From assembly GCA_024279915.1 (NCBI GenBank), contig JAJRRB010000078.1, positions 62,001-126,000 of the forward strand: a DNA stretch of 64,000 nucleotides. The letters are read 5' to 3'. Source of the DNA: Deltaproteobacteria bacterium (GTDB lineage: Bacteria > Desulfobacterota > Desulfuromonadia > Desulfuromonadales > BM103). Below the pieces are notes generated by a model. The model saw only the letters and a program-made list of their open reading frames with translations, ran no database searches and was not told the DNA's origin. Position numbers and translations under genes: made by a program. Numbering within the stretch: the stretch's first letter is position 1; each line of letters begins with the position of its first letter. Positions 1-6,941 of this stretch are shown here, piece after piece.

Positions 1-393
1 ATCTCCGTTCAGACGAGTCAGCCACTCGGCGTGCTCGAATTCAAAACGGAAGTTGTTGCTATCGGTATGCGCAAAGGAGCCGTAGGCATGGGCTAGCTGA
101 TAGGCAACTGCCGTACGAATGGCGACCTCAACACGTTCCAGTGCATCCATCACCAGAATACGCAGTTTACGATCAAACTCGTAAAGGGCAAAGACCTCTT
201 CCCATGTCGTTCCGTCCCGGAACTTGTCATGTTCTTTTTTGAAGGGAATTGCGTAAGCGCTGAAGCGATAGTAGTTGATGCGCGAAAGGTCAATTTCGGC
301 AGCGGGGCGGTCAGCGATAATCAGACCACGACCAGCGAGCAAATCTAGCTGTTCTTCAAAGGTGAGAGGGGCCTTGGTGTAGGGAGCAGCCAT
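1..393 (-). CDS. Abi_2 (AbiD/AbiF-like) abortive infection protein, 3' end outside window
   Basis: The reading frame is open from an ATG at 393 to the left edge, giving 131 codons of N-terminal sequence. It begins MAAPYTKAPLTFEEQL and continues with the features of the Abi_2 family: a 'LL..RGL' helix, INYYRFSAY, then LYEFDRKLRILVMDALERVEVAIR. Family members are about 300 residues, so more than half lies outside the window. Proteins of this family act in phage-induced abortive infection, and AbiF members are accompanied by a structured RNA encoded just upstream. A GGGGGAAC Shine-Dalgarno precedes the ATG. The gene follows hsdS on the same strand but has its own promoter, so it is a defence gene nested in a type I R-M locus. 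The family call is confident; the AbiF subtype is inference. Confidence 0.85.
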   Translation of the reverse strand, partial: MAAPYTKAPLTFEEQLDLLAGRGLIIADRPAAEIDLSRINYYRFSAYAIPFKKEHDKFRDGTTWEEVFALYEFDRKLRILVMDALERVEVAIRTAVAYQLAHAYGSFAHTDSNNFRFEFEHAEWLTRLNGD

Positions 394-411
394 GTCAGTT
401 CCCCCGCTGGG

Positions 412-481
412 CAAAATAAAACCCGCCATAGTTACGCATCATCCTCCCCAGAAGGGAAGAGAGAGGCGTGGCGGGTGTGTT
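412..481 (-). ncRNA. Structured leader RNA / terminator-like hairpin ahead of the Abi_2 gene
   Basis: The minus strand shows a long stem: ACCCGCC (476-470) pairs with GGCGGGT (427-421), extended by ACGC/GCGT across a 6-nt bulge. The loop is CU/GA rich (CTCTTCCC and GGGGAGG also pair). A TTTATTTT tract follows. It lies between a good promoter and the Abi_2 start codon. It could be a terminator or attenuator, or the structured RNA that accompanies AbiF proteins; a covariance search against the AbiF RNA model would decide. Confidence 0.45.
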
Positions 482-487
482 GGTTAA

Positions 488-516
488 TGTATAGCGTGTA
501 ATTGTGTTGGTGTCAA
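488..516 (-). promoter_or_regulatory. Sigma70-type promoter of the Abi_2 gene and its leader RNA
   Basis: On the minus strand there is TTGACA (516-511), a 17-bp spacer and TATACA (493-488). This is near consensus. Transcription would start near 481 and run through the structured leader into the Abi_2 gene at 393. It lies just downstream of the hsdS stop at 531. Confidence 0.65.
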
Positions 517-530
517 AAAGATTTTCCATA

Positions 531-1739
531 TTATCCCCCCGTGGATTTATTTGATGCCGTTGCCTTTGTTCTGATCTTGCCGGTCAAAAGCTGCTGCATC
601 AGACCCCTCTTGTGTTCGCGCAGGGCGGTGAGTTTGTTTTTGATCAAATCGATTTCCAAATCAACAGCATTGAAAATCTTTGCAATCTGTTTTTGTTCCT
701 CAGCAGAAGGACACGACACCTTGACATTAAAAAAATCATTAACGCTGACGTTCAAAAGACCGTGAGCCCTGGCTCCAACTTGAACAATCCCTCGGAGTTG
801 ATAATTTATAATGCCTGCTTCAAATACGTGTAGATAGAAATCCGAACAACACTCACTTGATGACGCAGCGAAACAGATGTATAGCGTTGAAAGAATGCCA
901 GTGTCATGTTCATCCAACCGCTTAATTGCACCAAATGGATAGCCGTTCATTGAGCTTCGATTGTAAGCAAATTCGCCTTTATTTAAGAGATAGTAGCCAG
1001 AAAGGTCTTTGCCAGCTACGTTGCGGTTGAAGTATTGAGTCTGATCGACAAGGCCATGCTTACCGGAAGCAGTGAGAACTAGAGTCTCACCCATAGAGTT
1101 CTTTCTTCGAACGGATTTAAATATTTCATTTAAGGGGACGTCCATCCACGCCCCATCAAACCCCGGCAACCGCTTCTTACCGGTCAGCAGTTGCTGCATC
1201 AAACCTTTACGGCGTAACTCTTTCTCGGCAAGGAGTTCTTCCGTGAGGGTGATGGCATGATCCCAGGTGGCTATGGTCTCAGCTACTTTCTTCTGCTCAT
1301 CAGTGTTAGGGAGTGGAACTGAAATAGTTGTAAAACCAGACTTGCTCAGGGTTTTATTTCGTCCGGCACCACCTGGAGACGCGAGCTCAAGCAGGTGTTT
1401 CCCTCTTTTAGATTTAAAAAAGTAGAGTAAGTAATCCAGGACAACGTGGTTTTCATCAGGTTCGTACATCGGAAAACGATGACTTGCTATCATTCCCCTT
1501 TCCGCCTCTGTAGTACGAGCAACAGCCTGCTCCCAGGCAAACACAATATTAAGTGTCAAACAATCTGGCTGGATCCAAAACACAGCCTTATTGCCAATCT
1601 TTTCGCCACGAGAAACAGGCTTGTAAAAGATTCCTTTCCCGTGTGATCGAATGCCAATCTCCCGGTATTCTGTCGCGGGATCAACAGCTACAGGCTTTTG
1701 GACTCTCGTTAGAAAGCTACCGACCTTTTTTCTGCCCAA
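531..1739 (-). CDS. hsdS: Type I restriction-modification specificity subunit HsdS (N-terminus frameshifted)
   Basis: HsdS supplies DNA sequence recognition to the HsdM2S methyltransferase and HsdR2M2S endonuclease. The 402-residue frame has two target-recognition domains. Each is followed by the conserved helical spacer ending in a 'GLMQQLLTGK' repeat (about residues 177-190 and 380-390). The frame as it stands opens only at a TTG (1739) without a ribosome site. A better start is a GTG at 1768 behind GGGAGAAG; it encodes MSAQHFIPDGWAEK, a normal HsdS beginning, but it is out of frame with the rest by one base at an A6 run (1731-1726). One extra A would restore a 412-residue protein. The gene follows hsdM after a 133-bp gap full of palindromes. 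No hsdR is seen; it may lie left of the window. Confidence 0.85.
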   Translation of the reverse strand: MGRKKVGSFLTRVQKPVAVDPATEYREIGIRSHGKGIFYKPVSRGEKIGNKAVFWIQPDCLTLNIVFAWEQAVARTTEAERGMIASHRFPMYEPDENHVVLDYLLYFFKSKRGKHLLELASPGGAGRNKTLSKSGFTTISVPLPNTDEQKKVAETIATWDHAITLTEELLAEKELRRKGLMQQLLTGKKRLPGFDGAWMDVPLNEIFKSVRRKNSMGETLVLTASGKHGLVDQTQYFNRNVAGKDLSGYYLLNKGEFAYNRSSMNGYPFGAIKRLDEHDTGILSTLYICFAASSSECCSDFYLHVFEAGIINYQLRGIVQVGARAHGLLNVSVNDFFNVKVSCPSAEEQKQIAKIFNAVDLEIDLIKNKLTALREHKRGLMQQLLTGKIRTKATASNKSTGG

Positions 1740-1788
1740 CCATCAGGTATGAAATGTTGTGCACTCACTAAATTCTTCTCCCTGACCC

Positions 1789-1896
1789 AACTTGTAAGTA
1801 ATCCTTGCAAGTTTCCAGAATAATACTATTCCCAACCGTCAAGGCCTACTTGACAGTTCAACTCTAACCGCAGTTGTCAAGTAATCCTTGACAACT
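1789..1896. promoter_or_regulatory. Three similar palindromes between hsdM and hsdS (candidate operator array)
   Basis: There are three inverted repeats of one pattern, TTGTCAAG-N5-CTTGACAA. Copy 1 (1789-1813) has 10-bp arms with one mismatch. Copy 2 (1838-1854) has 6-bp arms. Copy 3 (1872-1896) has perfect 10-bp arms and abuts the hsdM stop codon. Centres are at 1801, 1846 and 1884, all with 5-bp spacers. Each arm contains TTGACA, so the sites could also overlap -35 boxes on either strand. They look like binding sites for a dimeric regulator controlling hsdS separately from hsdM; no regulator gene is visible nearby. Confidence 0.6.
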
Positions 1897-3401
1897 CAAT
1901 CGATTCCCAACTCCTTCAAACACTTAGCCATCTCCCCCCGCACCTGAGCAAGCTCCTGCTCAATCCCGTCAATTCGCTCCTGCACCGCCGCAATATCAAC
2001 ATTTTCCTCTTCTACAAAGGTATCGACATAACGCGGGATGTTCAGGTTAAAACCATTCTCAGCAATCTCATCACGCTTGGCAATATAGGAATACTTATCA
2101 ATCGTCTTGCGGCGCTTGTAAACGTCGATAATCTTCTTAACCTCAACATCCTCACGAATCTTGTTCTGATTCTTTTCCTGCGAAAACTCACGACTGGCAT
2201 CAATAAAGAGCACATCAGTGCGCTCAACACGATCACGACGGAAGATCAACACGGCGGTCGGAATGCCGGTGCCGAAAAAGAGATTCGGTGGCAGGCCGAT
2301 CACGGCATCAAGCAGATTCTCTTCGATCAACTTTTGACGAATGCGCCCCTCTGCCCCACTGCGAAACAGCACCCCATGCGGTACGACCACACCAACCCGA
2401 CCAGTTCCCTCGGTAGTGGTTTCGATCATGTGGCTAATAAAGGCGTAATCGGCCTTGCTCTTCGGTGGCACGCCACGATGCCAGCGATTATGACGCTTGG
2501 CTTCTTCACCTTCTTTTTCCGCGCCCCACTTGTCGAGGGAGAAAGGCGGATTGGCGACAACCACTTCGAACTTCATCAACTTGTCTTTTTCAATCAGTTT
2601 CGGTTCGAGCAGGGTGTCGCCCCACATGATTTGCGAACTGTTCACGTTGTGCAGAAACATGTTCATCATGCAGAGCGCCCAGGTGCCGCTGATCGCTTCT
2701 TGTCCATAGAGGGAGAAGTTATCACCTTCGACTTGCGATGCGCATTTGAGTAGTAGTGAACCAGAGCCACAAGCCGGGTCGCAAATCCGCTCACCCGGTT
2801 GCGGATCAACCAGTTTGGCGATCAGGGTGGAGACCTCGGGCGGGGTGTAGAATTCACCAGCCTTTTTGCCGGAACCGGCAGCAAAGCGTCCTATCAGGAA
2901 TTCGTAAGCGTTACCGATAACATCAAGATTACCGATCTGTGAGGGGCGCAGATCGAGTTTGCTGTTTCCGAAATCCTCGATCATGTGTTGAATAATCTGG
3001 TTACGCTTTTTGGTGTCACCCAGGCGTGATTCGGAATTGAAATCAACATTGCGGAAGACGTTGGCAAGCTTGGTCTTGTTGGCCAGCTCAATCGATTCCA
3101 GGGCGATATTGACCAACTCGCCAAGATTCGGTGCCTCACGATTCTCAAAAAGGTAATAAAAGGAGCCGTTCTCCGGCAGGATAAAGCGCTCACGCTCCAT
3201 GCGGCGTTTGATGCGTACCGGATCATCGCCATACTGCTTTTTACATTCGTCGTAATGATCCTGCCATACATCGGAGATATATTTGACGAAGAGCATGGTC
3301 AGAATATAGTCCTTGTACTCAATCGGATCGACCGTGCCGCGCATCGAATCACAAGCGCGCCAGAGAATGTCGTTTATTTCCTGTTGGTCTATCTTGGCCA
3401 T
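1896..3401 (-). CDS. hsdM: Type I restriction-modification methyltransferase subunit HsdM
   Basis: This is an N6-adenine DNA methyltransferase subunit that works with HsdS. The 501-residue protein has the HsdM N-terminal helical domain (ILWRACDSMRG...YILTMLFVKYISDVW). The SAM-binding motif I is DPACGSGSLLL around residue 210 and the catalytic motif IV is NPPF ('VVANPPFSLDKW') near 285. The C-terminus is a coiled-coil-like helix (AAVQERIDGIEQELAQVRGEM) typical of the family. The length is normal. It starts 12 bp after the half-HsdS gene on the same strand, so the genes are co-transcribed. No lesion is seen. Confidence 0.95.
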   Translation of the reverse strand: MAKIDQQEINDILWRACDSMRGTVDPIEYKDYILTMLFVKYISDVWQDHYDECKKQYGDDPVRIKRRMERERFILPENGSFYYLFENREAPNLGELVNIALESIELANKTKLANVFRNVDFNSESRLGDTKKRNQIIQHMIEDFGNSKLDLRPSQIGNLDVIGNAYEFLIGRFAAGSGKKAGEFYTPPEVSTLIAKLVDPQPGERICDPACGSGSLLLKCASQVEGDNFSLYGQEAISGTWALCMMNMFLHNVNSSQIMWGDTLLEPKLIEKDKLMKFEVVVANPPFSLDKWGAEKEGEEAKRHNRWHRGVPPKSKADYAFISHMIETTTEGTGRVGVVVPHGVLFRSGAEGRIRQKLIEENLLDAVIGLPPNLFFGTGIPTAVLIFRRDRVERTDVLFIDASREFSQEKNQNKIREDVEVKKIIDVYKRRKTIDKYSYIAKRDEIAENGFNLNIPRYVDTFVEEENVDIAAVQERIDGIEQELAQVRGEMAKCLKELGID

Positions 3402-3413
3402 GTGGCATGCTCC

Positions 3414-4013
3414 TTATAATCGCAACCGGCCACACAAAATTTGTGCACCGATCAATCGTTGCCTAAGTTGGGTTGCATCCTGCAACTGACGCAGCAATCG
3501 CTGCTCTCGCCCCAGCAAATTGCCGAGTCGTGCAATTTTATATTGTTCGGCAAGTGGCGGTAGCAGGATGCGCAATTCATTGAATATCTGTCGCGGAATC
3601 ATCGGCGTACCAGCGCCGGTACGTACATTTCTTAATTGCGTTTGAAAAGGTTGCTGGTTAAGACACCAGACCAGATAGCCAGGATCGACTCCTTCTCGGG
3701 CACGAAGAATAAAGAAAGTGAGTGATGCGATTGAGCTTGCAGGAATGTCTTCGAGCAGTACGGCGTAGTTGCCGACACCGCGCGACATGAAGAGAATATC
3801 CCCCGGCACCAGGCGGTAATTATCGACCGACCGGGCCGGGGTGATCCTCAGTGCATGTTCTTCTTCATAACGATACGGTTCACCAGGGGTCAGATGTTTA
3901 GACATGATGACCTGATGCGTACCGCCCGGCTCGTGCGTCAGCGCGCCCTTGACCGAAAAGCCCGCCTGCACTTGTGCGCAGGTTTCTATTGTCACCATCT
4001 CTGCATTCATCAT
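3414..4013 (-). CDS. Half-size HsdS-like single target-recognition-domain protein
   Basis: This 199-residue protein resembles one half of an HsdS subunit. It has a single target-recognition domain (roughly residues 10-150, with 'LVPGDILFMSRGVGNYAVLL' and 'GTPMIPRQIFNELRILLPPLAEQ') followed by one conserved coiled-coil segment (LGNLLGREQRLLRQLQDATQLRQRL). Half-S proteins can dimerise to give symmetric recognition, can replace half of a full S subunit, or can be inactive partners. It lies directly upstream of hsdM, so the locus encodes two potential specificity polypeptides. An internal Met at residue 2 is an equally good start. Confidence 0.75.
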   Translation of the reverse strand: MMNAEMVTIETCAQVQAGFSVKGALTHEPGGTHQVIMSKHLTPGEPYRYEEEHALRITPARSVDNYRLVPGDILFMSRGVGNYAVLLEDIPASSIASLTFFILRAREGVDPGYLVWCLNQQPFQTQLRNVRTGAGTPMIPRQIFNELRILLPPLAEQYKIARLGNLLGREQRLLRQLQDATQLRQRLIGAQILCGRLRL

Positions 4014-4031
4014 GATTCCCGGCGATTCCGC

Positions 4032-4352
4032 TTAACCGTTACAAGTTGGGTTGTAGTTGTCGCTCAGATCTCGCTCAATCGCGAGACGGGTCTTTTCAAC
4101 ACTTTCAACCTTCACGGCAATATGTGTTTTGCCGTTGCGATTGAAACAGCCTTGCTTGTGATGGTCATCGAATCGTTCGCTCAGATCACCCGTTTGTCCA
4201 ACGTAGAGAACATCGTAGCCACCAGTTTGCTTCTTCTTAAGCACGAGATAAACACCTCCGAGGGCTTTAAACGTTGTGCCCCAAGGATAAACGCTGAACT
4301 CGTACTTCTTCCCTGATTTTCCTGTTGCCGTTACTTTCTCTGGCTCTGCCAT
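4032..4352 (-). CDS. GIY-YIG-like nuclease-fold protein heading the R-M operon
   Basis: The 106-residue product shows a degenerate GIY-YIG signature: GGVYLVL (for GIY) near residue 30, then LYVGQTGDLSERFDDH (for YIG plus the following helix with Arg and His), and a C-terminal ERDLSDNYNPTCN like the asparagine-bearing end of small GIY-YIG proteins. I chose the ATG at 4352 because AAGGAGGATTAG lies 5 nt upstream; an upstream in-frame start would add 34 poorly supported residues. It ends 18 bp before the half-HsdS gene and is probably the first gene of the operon. Whether it cuts DNA or only binds it is unknown. Confidence 0.7.
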   Translation of the reverse strand: MAEPEKVTATGKSGKKYEFSVYPWGTTFKALGGVYLVLKKKQTGGYDVLYVGQTGDLSERFDDHHKQGCFNRNGKTHIAVKVESVEKTRLAIERDLSDNYNPTCNG

Positions 4353-4445
4353 AACTAATCCTCCTTGAAGGATTACGACAGGCTTGACCTGAGACAGCAA
4401 GCAAAGTACGTTAACGGTTCCTACACCACGCGACTTTAACTGCAT

Positions 4446-4507
4446 ACAGGCCATGCCTGTCCGGTTGAGGTTGCGAAAAACCTCGTGCCCTGTGCATGGG
4501 GTTTTTC
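4446..4507 (-). ncRNA. Switch-like leader: two mutually exclusive hairpins plus a third stem
   Basis: Read on the minus strand, GAAAAACC (4507-4500) pairs perfectly with GGTTTTTC (4482-4475). The 3' part of that second arm is also the 5' arm of GAGGTT-TTTCGC-AACCTC (4484-4467), so the two stems cannot coexist. A third stem, ACAGGC-ATG-GCCTGT (4460-4446), follows. Overlapping alternatives like this are typical of attenuators, riboswitches and trans-RNA targets. I do not recognise it as a known class. Confidence 0.4.
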
Positions 4508-4517
4508 AATTTACGGA

Positions 4518-4546
4518 AGAGTATCAGCTCTACTTGTGTTTGTCAA
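4518..4546 (-). promoter_or_regulatory. Candidate promoter of the R-M operon
   Basis: Minus strand TTGACA (4546-4541), 17-bp spacer, TACTCT (4523-4518). The -10 is weak. It would produce a leader of about 160 nt before the GIY-YIG gene. Confidence 0.45.
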
Positions 4547-4731
4547 GAGCTCTTATTTATTTTTGTGGGGATGACTGACAGTATTCAAGAGGCAATTAAA
4601 TTCACCACACAACAGGGCTAGCAAACCTTATACTGTGGGATATGCTTGCAAAACTGTAATTTTAGAGGATGATTAGCTGTGGCAGATCAAATAATAGAAT
4701 GTTCGCCATTTCAACCAGGGAGATTACTACT

Positions 4732-5670
4732 ATGCCAGCCCCAACTCCAAAAACCATTCCAACACATTTCATGCAACAGCACACCGACTGGCCTCGAACG
4801 AGGCTCTACACGATTGTGGCCCTCATTCTGGTCCAGTTTATGTTTAGCGGTTGCGCGGTTGGGAATAAATCCTCCCGCTTGGAGTTGACCCCTGTCACCG
4901 AATCACCTACCGAGGTGCATCGTGTGGGGAAATTCGTCTGGAACGACCTGCTCACTGACGATGTTGCTGCTGCTAAAGGTTTCTACGGCCAACTGTTCGG
5001 CTGGACGTTTGAGCAACAGGGCGGTTACACGGTTATTGATAATAACAGTCAAAGAATCGGTGGTATGGCTCAGGTGGGTGAGGAGTCCGGGGAAACCGGT
5101 GCGGCCCGGTGGATCTGTTCACTTTCCGTTGCAGATGTGGACAAGGCGACCGCTCTGGTCACCGAAGAGGGTGGTACAGTCCATGTCGGCCCTCTGGAAT
5201 TGTTGAACCGCGGTCGGGGCGCCCTGATAAGCGATCCCCAAGGGGCACAACTTATGTTGTTGTATGCCACGGACGGGGATCCTGAGGACAGCGAACCGAT
5301 GATCGGCTCGTGGTTGTGGCACGAACTCTGGAGTCATGATACCGAGGCCTCGCTGACTTTTTATCAAAAGCTTGTCGGCTACGATTATGAGGGTGAAAAA
5401 ACCGACTATCTGATTTTACTTAAAGATGAGCAATGGCGTGCAGGTATCCGTTCTGTGGAGGATAGTGAGGTTGAGATGCGCTGGGTACCGGTCGTCCGAG
5501 TCGCCGACACGGAAGAGACTGTAGAACGAGCAGAAAAACTGGGAGGAAAGCTTTTGGTTGGGCCTCAGCCCACCGCCAGCGGTGGCAGTGTGGCATTACT
5601 CTCCGACCCGTCAGATGCACTCGTGATTATCCAGCGCTGGTCGGCAACAACCTCTGAGCAGGAGAACTAA
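4732..5670 (+). CDS. Two-domain VOC (glyoxalase/bleomycin-resistance fold) lipoprotein
   Basis: The 312-residue protein has a membrane-spanning signal (TIVALILVQFM) ending in a lipobox FSGC, so it is probably anchored in the envelope. Two VOC modules follow. The first is about residues 70-185 (GKFVWNDLLTDDVAAAKGFYGQLFGW) and the second about 195-305 (SWLWHELWSHDTEASLTFYQKLVGY). The fold is seen in glyoxalase I, dioxygenases and resistance proteins, so the substrate is unknown. I chose the ATG at 4732 because CAGGGAG lies 8 nt upstream; the upstream in-frame ATG at 4669 lacks one. The next small gene starts 2 bp after the stop. Confidence 0.8.
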   Translation: MPAPTPKTIPTHFMQQHTDWPRTRLYTIVALILVQFMFSGCAVGNKSSRLELTPVTESPTEVHRVGKFVWNDLLTDDVAAAKGFYGQLFGWTFEQQGGYTVIDNNSQRIGGMAQVGEESGETGAARWICSLSVADVDKATALVTEEGGTVHVGPLELLNRGRGALISDPQGAQLMLLYATDGDPEDSEPMIGSWLWHELWSHDTEASLTFYQKLVGYDYEGEKTDYLILLKDEQWRAGIRSVEDSEVEMRWVPVVRVADTEETVERAEKLGGKLLVGPQPTASGGSVALLSDPSDALVIIQRWSATTSEQEN

Positions 5671-5672
5671 CC

Positions 5673-5984
5673 ATGGGGAAATATATAAAACTCGTGCTCA
5701 GTGGTGTGATTGTCATAATGGTATTCTCCTTGTCGGGCTGTTCCGGTTCTGGCAGTGGATCCACGACTGCAGTCTAGTATAACGGCTACCATAACCCTTA
5801 TTATGGCTGGGGCTATTATGGCCGGATAACTGTTTATGTTGATCATCGCCCAGGATACAGGCCCCCGGGGCAGAGGCCTCCGACTGTCAGACCTCCGATT
5901 AACAGGCCTCCGAATATGGGCCGCCCCTCAAATCTTCCTGCCAGATCCAGACCTGCCTCCAGACCCTCACGAGGGCGCAGGTAA
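5673..5984 (+). pseudogene. Small Tyr/Arg/Pro-rich lipoprotein interrupted by an in-frame TAG
   Basis: From ATG 5673 the first 34 codons encode a lipoprotein signal with lipobox SLSGC and a Gly/Ser stretch, then TAG at 5775-5777. The same frame continues for 68 more codons (YNGYHNPYYGWGYYG, then Arg/Pro repeats RPP..RPP..) to a TAA at 5982. The composition before and after the TAG fits one small envelope lipoprotein of the YNGYxNPYYGWG type, so I read it as one gene of 103 residues with a nonsense codon at position 35. The true residue there may have been Gln or Trp. It sits between the VOC and transporter genes with 2- and 15-bp gaps, as an operon member. Readthrough, a real mutation or a sequence error are all possible. 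Confidence 0.7.
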
Positions 5985-5999
5985 AGGTTTAAGGATACA

Positions 6000-6932
6000 A
6001 TGCTTCGCTTAATGCTCCTCGGTTTGGCCGCTGGAATGTTCTTCAGCGCAACCTTCATATTCAACCGGGCCATAAGTCTCGAAGGTGGACACTGGTACTG
6101 GTCGGCTGCGCTGAGATACGCCTATATGGTGCTCTTCCTTGGTGCGGGGATCAGTGTCTGCAAAGGTGGGGCTTACCTCAGGCGGGTACTGTCCGAATTC
6201 CAACGTCACTGGAGATTCTGGATTGTAAGTGGCAGTATTGGCTTCGGTGGTTTTTATGCTCTGATCTGTTTTGCCGCCGATCATTCGCCAGGATGGGTGG
6301 TGGCTACGACCTGGCAGATGACGATCATTGCGACACTTTTTGTTTTAAAGCTCTTCGGTAAGACCTTTTCAAAAAAAATCTGGCTCTATTCTGCGATTGT
6401 TTTCATTGGCATTTTTCTGGTTAATATCAGCGAGGTGGAGTCAGAAAACATTATGACGCTGCTTTTAGGAGCTTCACCCGTTCTGGTCGCAGCGTTCCTT
6501 TATCCGCTCGGCAATCAACTCGTATGGGAAGCGAAACATGGCCGGAAGGGGTTGCCAAGAGTCGATGTCAAACTCCTCGATAATGCATTTGCCAAAGTTC
6601 TCTTACTTTCCCTTGGCAGTGTGCCTTTCTGGATTTTACTCTTTCCCTTCACCGACGCGACCATCCCTTTGCAGGGTCAGTTGGTTAATGTCGCTCTGGT
6701 CGCGCTCTTCTCTGGCGTTATCGCCACCTCGCTCTTCTTGTCAGCTCGTAACAGCGCCGACAATGCCAGCAAGCTGGCTGCTGTTGACGCGACCCAATCA
6801 AGTGAAGTCGTCTTTGCTCTTGCCGGAGAAGTCCTCTTCCTGCAGGCCAGTCTGCCGAACTTGATGGGGCTCTTTGGCATACTGGTCGCCTGTGTGGGGC
6901 TTGTCGCGTTTGTTCGTCACGAGCATGATTGA
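6000..6932 (+). CDS. DMT-superfamily transporter, EmrE-type multidrug efflux family
   Basis: A 310-residue integral membrane protein with about ten hydrophobic helices. It starts with LMLLGLAAGMFFSATFIFNRAI and ends with the second drug/metabolite-transporter repeat (QSSEVVFALAGEVLFLQASLP...GILVACVGLVAFV). It resembles the long two-repeat 'multidrug resistance efflux transporter' family; substrate unknown. AAGGA precedes the ATG by 5 nt. It is followed after 9 bp by the glycerate-kinase-like gene, so the two are probably co-transcribed. Confidence 0.8.
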   Translation: MLRLMLLGLAAGMFFSATFIFNRAISLEGGHWYWSAALRYAYMVLFLGAGISVCKGGAYLRRVLSEFQRHWRFWIVSGSIGFGGFYALICFAADHSPGWVVATTWQMTIIATLFVLKLFGKTFSKKIWLYSAIVFIGIFLVNISEVESENIMTLLLGASPVLVAAFLYPLGNQLVWEAKHGRKGLPRVDVKLLDNAFAKVLLLSLGSVPFWILLFPFTDATIPLQGQLVNVALVALFSGVIATSLFLSARNSADNASKLAAVDATQSSEVVFALAGEVLFLQASLPNLMGLFGILVACVGLVAFVRHEHD

Positions 6933-6941
6933 GAATTAACG

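Larger units (their letters stand above)
4353..4731. other. 379-bp divergent intergenic region with R-M operon promoter, leader RNA and VOC-gene promoter
   Basis: No gene is seen here. On the minus strand it holds a promoter (4546-4518), a leader with mutually exclusive hairpins (4507-4446), and TAATCCT-N6-AGGATTA (4356-4375), which overlaps the ribosome site of the GIY-YIG gene. The right part (4550-4731) should hold the promoter of the plus-strand VOC lipoprotein gene; I see no clear consensus there. Confidence 0.6.
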
